Assembly (NCBI RefSeq): GCF_900156725.1
Contig: NZ_FTOI01000001.1
Span: forward strand, 372,001 to 436,000
Origin: Kaistella chaponensis
GTDB taxonomy: Bacteria; Bacteroidota; Bacteroidia; Flavobacteriales; Weeksellaceae
Direction: 5' to 3'
DNA length: 64,000 nt
Below the pieces are notes generated by a model that was given only the letters and a program-made list of their open reading frames with translations, was not told the DNA's origin and did not search any database. The translations under genes were made by a program, and so were the position numbers. Every line of letters begins with the position of its first letter. The stretch's first letter is position 1. Shown here piece after piece: positions 62,453-64,000 of this stretch.

Positions 62453-63644
62453 AAGTTTAGAAGACATATTTAATGATGATGCTTTTGGTCTGCTTGATTT
62501 TAAAGAAAATAAAACCATTGTAAAGTCTGATGACGACCGACTAATAGATTCATTTTTGGAAATTAATGATTTTTTCGAAAAAACAGGTAGGGAACCTTCC
62601 GATACTTCTATGTCAGAATACGGCTTGTATGCAAGACTGAAAAATTTACGTGCTGAAGAAAAGTATAAAAAGATAGTAAAAGGTTTTGATAAATTTAATC
62701 TTCTGGGCGAGGTACAAATCGAAGATATTTCTATTGATGATATTTTAAACGATGATACCTTGGGACTTTTGGATACTGAATCAGACAATTCAATATTTAA
62801 TTTTAATCATACCCCGAAAGCAGAGGATCGCGCACCCACAGATTTTATGGCGCAAAGAAAGCCAATGTCTGAAAAGGAGTTTGAGAAATACGAAATCATG
62901 TTCCGAAAAGTTCATAAAGAATTGAAAGAAGGAAAAAGAAAATTAGCAGAGTTCAATAATGCTGAAACAAACCTTATTGAAGGAAAATTTTACCTAATAG
63001 ATGGAATTATTGCTTATCTGGAAGTTTCAAACGCGGAGAAATTACTGAAAGAAAATAAGTCCGGAGATCGTGTGAGATTGGAAGGTAGAACTCTAACTAT
63101 TTTCGAAAATGGAACAAAATCAAATATGCTCTTTCGTTCTTTAGGAAAAGCGATTTTAAAGAATGGTAAGTTAATTACTGACACGAATGAATATAGCGAA
63201 GATGAATTGTTCAAAAATGCAGGCTTAGTTTCGGAAGAAGATGTAAAAAGCGGATGGATTTACATTCTAAAATCTAAATCTAAAAATCCAGAAATTGCTG
63301 CATTGAGAGATTTGTATAAGATAGGATTTTCAACATCCAGTGTTCAAAAAAGAATAGTGAATGCAAAAAAAGAAGCCACATATCTTTTTGCAGATGTAGA
63401 AATAGTTGCGAGTTATAAATGCTACAATCTCAATACGCAGAACTTTGAAAGTTTAATACATAGGTTTTTTGGAAAATCTTGCTTGAATATTGATGTATTT
63501 AATGATAAAAATCAACGCAGTAATCCAAGAGAATGGTTTGTAGTTCCTTTACCGATTATAAATGAAGTAATTGATCTTATTATTTCTGGTGGTATTCTGA
63601 ATTATAATTATGATGACGAGAGGGAAAAATTGATTTTGAAATAA
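62445..63644 (+). CDS. GIY-YIG (T5orf172-like) nuclease protein
   Basis: 399 residues. Two copies of a short motif DIFNDDAFGLLD (7-18) and DILNDDTLGLLD (99-110) flank a module INDFFEKTGREPS (40-52) that matches the helicase C-terminus. A middle region follows. The C-terminal GIY-YIG domain runs from about 270: GWIYILKS, LYKIGFSTSSVQKR and NFESLIHRFFG (Glu335, metal ligand), then NPREWFVVP. T5orf172-type domains are common DNA nucleases in phages and defence loci. It is probably the cutting partner recruited by the helicase. Confidence 0.85.
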   Translation: MPKSLEDIFNDDAFGLLDFKENKTIVKSDDDRLIDSFLEINDFFEKTGREPSDTSMSEYGLYARLKNLRAEEKYKKIVKGFDKFNLLGEVQIEDISIDDILNDDTLGLLDTESDNSIFNFNHTPKAEDRAPTDFMAQRKPMSEKEFEKYEIMFRKVHKELKEGKRKLAEFNNAETNLIEGKFYLIDGIIAYLEVSNAEKLLKENKSGDRVRLEGRTLTIFENGTKSNMLFRSLGKAILKNGKLITDTNEYSEDELFKNAGLVSEEDVKSGWIYILKSKSKNPEIAALRDLYKIGFSTSSVQKRIVNAKKEATYLFADVEIVASYKCYNLNTQNFESLIHRFFGKSCLNIDVFNDKNQRSNPREWFVVPLPIINEVIDLIISGGILNYNYDDEREKLILK

Positions 63645-63787
63645 GAAAAGGAAGAAAAGAAATATTTTTTTATTTTAGTTTATTTGAGGTTAAATTAATT
63701 TTTTCATTTCCATAAGACCTATGGTTCATTATCGAAAAGTACTATCAAAAGATGTTTAATATTTACAGTTTCAAAGGACGTTACTGA
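63645..63787. other. Non-coding stretch after the defence operon
   Basis: AT-rich, with no gene and no convincing terminator stem by eye. The right end of the element was not found here. Confidence 0.4.
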
Positions 63788-64000
63788 TTAAACTAAAGTT
63801 GAATCACTATTCTCGACTTTATACTCATCGAAATTAATAAAATTTAAAAATGTAAATAAATGCCGATCCAGTTTCTTAATGGAGACACTGATAAAATCCC
63901 CATCTTTACTACTTTCTGTTAAGACAAGAATTCTTTCAAAATTTGCTTCCCGGGCTTCATTTCCACTGGCTCAACCATTATTTATTACCTCAGACAAATC
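63788..64000 (-). pseudogene. C-terminal end of a disrupted gene (runs off the window)
   Basis: On the minus strand the frame entering from the right edge reads DLSEVINNG, then TGA (63973-63971), then continues in the same frame ASGNEAREANFERILVLTES to a TAA at 63790-63788. The total is about 60 further residues without an ATG. The text on both sides of the TGA looks like one protein, and TGA could be a mutated TGG. It is either a decayed gene or a sequence error. Family not recognised. Confidence 0.4.

Overview
The window is chromosomal DNA of an AT-rich member of the Bacteroidota, most likely class Flavobacteriia and the Chryseobacterium/Kaistella group (Weeksellaceae). Reasons seen in the sequence: a complete gliding/type IX secretion operon gldK-gldL-gldM-gldN, a porZ homologue directly before recO, a DUF1800/DUF1501 pair, a DUF4270 lipoprotein, and many promoters of the Bacteroidota form TTG-N17-23-TAnnTTTG a few tens of bases before genes. 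The genus-level placement is inference from gene order and protein style, not from a search.

Region 1 (1-43.4 kb) is a housekeeping backbone. It holds two periplasmic peptidyl-prolyl isomerases (one cut by the window edge, then a SurA-like protein), an FMN-dependent NPD-type oxidoreductase, the DUF1800/DUF1501 pair, a HopJ-family gene, a TonB-dependent receptor, pnp and rpsO, mgtE, a BtuF-like protein, dapA, a 5'-nucleotidase split into two genes in reversed domain order, porZ-recO, an FKBP-like lipoprotein, an S4 protein, aroK, three tRNA genes (Lys, Leu, Lys), an SGNH/MBOAT O-acylation pair, panC, a short glycogen-synthase-like protein, a DUF4270 lipoprotein, glmS, gldKLMN and a FAD oxidoreductase. 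Accessory insertions sit in it: a HEPN-STAND-TPR protein (8.1-10.9 kb) next to a 227-bp tandem duplication, a 24-bp tandem-repeat array near 11.1 kb, and a YefM/YoeB toxin-antitoxin pair bracketed by two copies of the dapA terminator.

Region 2 (about 43.6-51.1 kb) looks like the backbone of an integrative mobilizable element. In order it carries a tyrosine integrase, a hypothetical protein, a DUF3853-type DNA-binding protein, a Rep_3-type initiator followed by six iterons at exact 21-bp spacing, a toprim primase-like protein, a MobC-like protein, a relaxase, and a single-span membrane protein. The iterons and initiator suggest that the excised form can replicate like a plasmid.

Region 3 (51.1-63.6 kb) is the cargo: an XRE regulator, two small genes, then a tightly packed six-gene defence-like operon. 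It encodes an MmeI-type adenine methyltransferase whose N-terminal nuclease motif looks degenerate, a sacsin/Hsp90-like GHKL ATPase fused to a C-terminal PD-(D/E)XK domain, a HigB-type toxin, a HigA-ImmA fusion, an ASCH-domain DExH helicase, and a GIY-YIG (T5orf172-like) nuclease that shares a short C-/N-terminal module with the helicase. My inference is that methylation marks self, the ASCH helicase and the GHKL nuclease sense and cut unmodified or foreign DNA, and the toxin-antitoxin pair acts as an addiction or backup module. This operon is the best candidate for an undescribed system in the window. The right end of the element is not visible; a disrupted reading frame lies at the window end.
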